From Trueperaceae bacterium (lineage in GTDB: Bacteria; Deinococcota; Deinococci; Deinococcales; Trueperaceae): a stretch of 64,000 bases of DNA. The notes under the pieces were generated by a model that had not been told where the DNA came from, did not search any database, and worked only from the letters and a program-made list of their open reading frames with translations. Of the stretch, positions 63,271 through 64,000 are shown piece after piece. Each line of letters opens with the position of its first letter. Positions within the stretch are counted from its first letter, which is position 1. Location: contig JACCWH010000201.1 in NCBI GenBank assembly GCA_013697735.1, positions 1 through 64,000 on the forward strand, read 5' to 3'. The position numbers and the translations under genes are program-made.

Positions 63271-64000
63271 GGCGCCCTCCGTGTTCGTTCGTGCGAGATG
63301 ACGGTACCGCGACCGGCGAGCGCGGCGCTCACGGGCGCGTCGATGCGCGCGTCACCGAGCACCACACGCCCGACGCCGCCGGCGACGGCCTCCGCCGCTC
63401 CCAGGAGCTTCTTCTTCATGCGGCCCTGCGCCAGGTCGAGCGACTCGAGCACGCTCGCCGCGTCGACGTGCGCGATGAGGCTCGACTCGTCCGGAAAGTC
63501 CGCGAGCAGGCCGGGAACGTTCGAGAGCAGTACCAGCGTGCTCGCACCCAAGGCGACGGCGACGGCGGCCGCGGCACGGTCTCCGTCTACGTTCACCGCC
63601 ACGCCCTCGAAGCTCGCGCCCGGCGGCGTGAGCACGGGCAGGTACCCGCCCTCCATGAGCAGGGCGAGCAGGTGGGTGTTCACCCGTTCCACCGTTCCGG
63701 TATGGTCGCCGCGCAGGAGCACCGTCTTGCCGTCCTGCACGGAGCGGACCGTCGCCTTGTGCGCTCCCTCGAAGAGCCGGCCGTCGAGCCCGGAGAGCCC
63801 GACGGCCGGAACGTCGCGTCGCTGAAGGCGCTCCACGATCCCCTTGTTGATCTTGCCGCAGTAGACCATCTCGAAGATCTCGAGCGCTGCGCGGTCGGTG
63901 TAGCGGCTCGTGTAGCCGCTCGGGCTGGTGACGAATCGCGGAGGTCGGCCGAGCGCCTCGGCGACGCGATTCGTCTCGGCGTTGCCGCCGTGCACGAGCA
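63267..64000 (-). CDS. lysZ: [LysW]-aminoadipate/glutamate kinase, partial
   Basis: Amino-acid-kinase-family protein related to N-acetylglutamate kinase. The 5' end lies beyond the window; the visible part starts near the substrate loop VHGGNAETN (the form with NAE rather than acetylglutamate-kinase GGGPEI), then TSPSGYTSRYTD and VNVDGDRAAAAVA. It phosphorylates the LysW-bound carboxylate before reduction. lysW, lysX and lysY are expected further upstream on this strand. Confidence 0.92.
   Translation of the reverse strand, partial: LVHGGNAETNRVAEALGRPPRFVTSPSGYTSRYTDRAALEIFEMVYCGKINKGIVERLQRRDVPAVGLSGLDGRLFEGAHKATVRSVQDGKTVLLRGDHTGTVERVNTHLLALLMEGGYLPVLTPPGASFEGVAVNVDGDRAAAAVAVALGASTLVLLSNVPGLLADFPDESSLIAHVDAASVLESLDLAQGRMKKKLLGAAEAVAGGVGRVVLGDARIDAPVSAALAGRGTVISHERTRRAP

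Overview
The window reads as one stretch of high-GC bacterial chromosome, densely packed and without mobile elements or CRISPR arrays. The right edge carries lysZ-lysJ-lysK of the LysW-carrier (alpha-aminoadipate) lysine route, followed by a Thermus-type 7Fe ferredoxin, a trehalose synthase and many leader-poor, overlapping operons with GTG/TTG starts. That combination points to Deinococcota, possibly a Truepera-like lineage. The taxon is an inference from gene content; no 16S rRNA gene is present.

Region by region: (1) 1-530: tRNA-Pro, tRNA-Gly and tRNA-Arg, then a strong hairpin. (2) 561-10783: a catabolic cluster with two paralogous family-5 solute-binding proteins, DppB/DppC-type permeases, two paralogous SDR dehydrogenases, a 2-hydroxyacid dehydrogenase, an IclR regulator and an AstE/AspA-type metallo-deacylase. 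Three related 15-bp palindromes sit upstream of its transcription units and look like IclR operators. No ATPase subunit is present. (3) 10866-17758: a signalling block of a CheB-CheR-coiled coil-PAS-histidine kinase fusion, a receiver/HD-GYP protein and a TPR/GGDEF diguanylate cyclase. (4) 17853-25766: tRNA-His, tRNA-Leu, tig-clpP-clpX, an Rrf2 regulator with a cysteine desulfurase, and rho followed by an M23 peptidase gene. (5) 25767-29800: a complete T-box riboswitch and ileS. (6) 30008-34903: gap-pgk in one operon with an RLAN-domain protein and a RimK-like ATP-grasp ligase, facing a GNAT/C39-peptidase fusion. (7) 34900-39486: etfA, etfB, two acyl-CoA dehydrogenases and an SCP2-domain protein. 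(8) 39429-42998: Nudix hydrolase, a small unknown, aspartate kinase (with an internal beta-subunit start) and an FprA-type ferredoxin reductase. (9) 43007-48649: a complete branched-chain amino acid ABC transporter (livFGMHK). (10) 49010-50912: glnA and ruvC. (11) 50827-58260: two GH13 enzymes and a secreted three-gene set with cohesin-like and dockerin-like features. (12) 58306-64000: pterin dehydratase, an unrecognised 628-aa protein, ferredoxin and lysK-lysJ-lysZ.

Common themes: every solute-binding-protein gene is followed by a perfect hairpin lacking a U-tract, which would allow the binding protein to be made in excess over its permeases. Several promoters share a GGTAYGAT-type -10 element. 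Nitrogen and amino-acid handling (peptide uptake, Liv uptake, glnA, lysC, lysJKZ, T-box-controlled ileS) dominates the content. The most distinctive candidates for follow-up are the amidoligase/peptidase set at 32225-34903, the cohesin/dockerin-like lipoprotein cluster at 55959-58260, the T-box at 26129-26463 and the IclR operator family.
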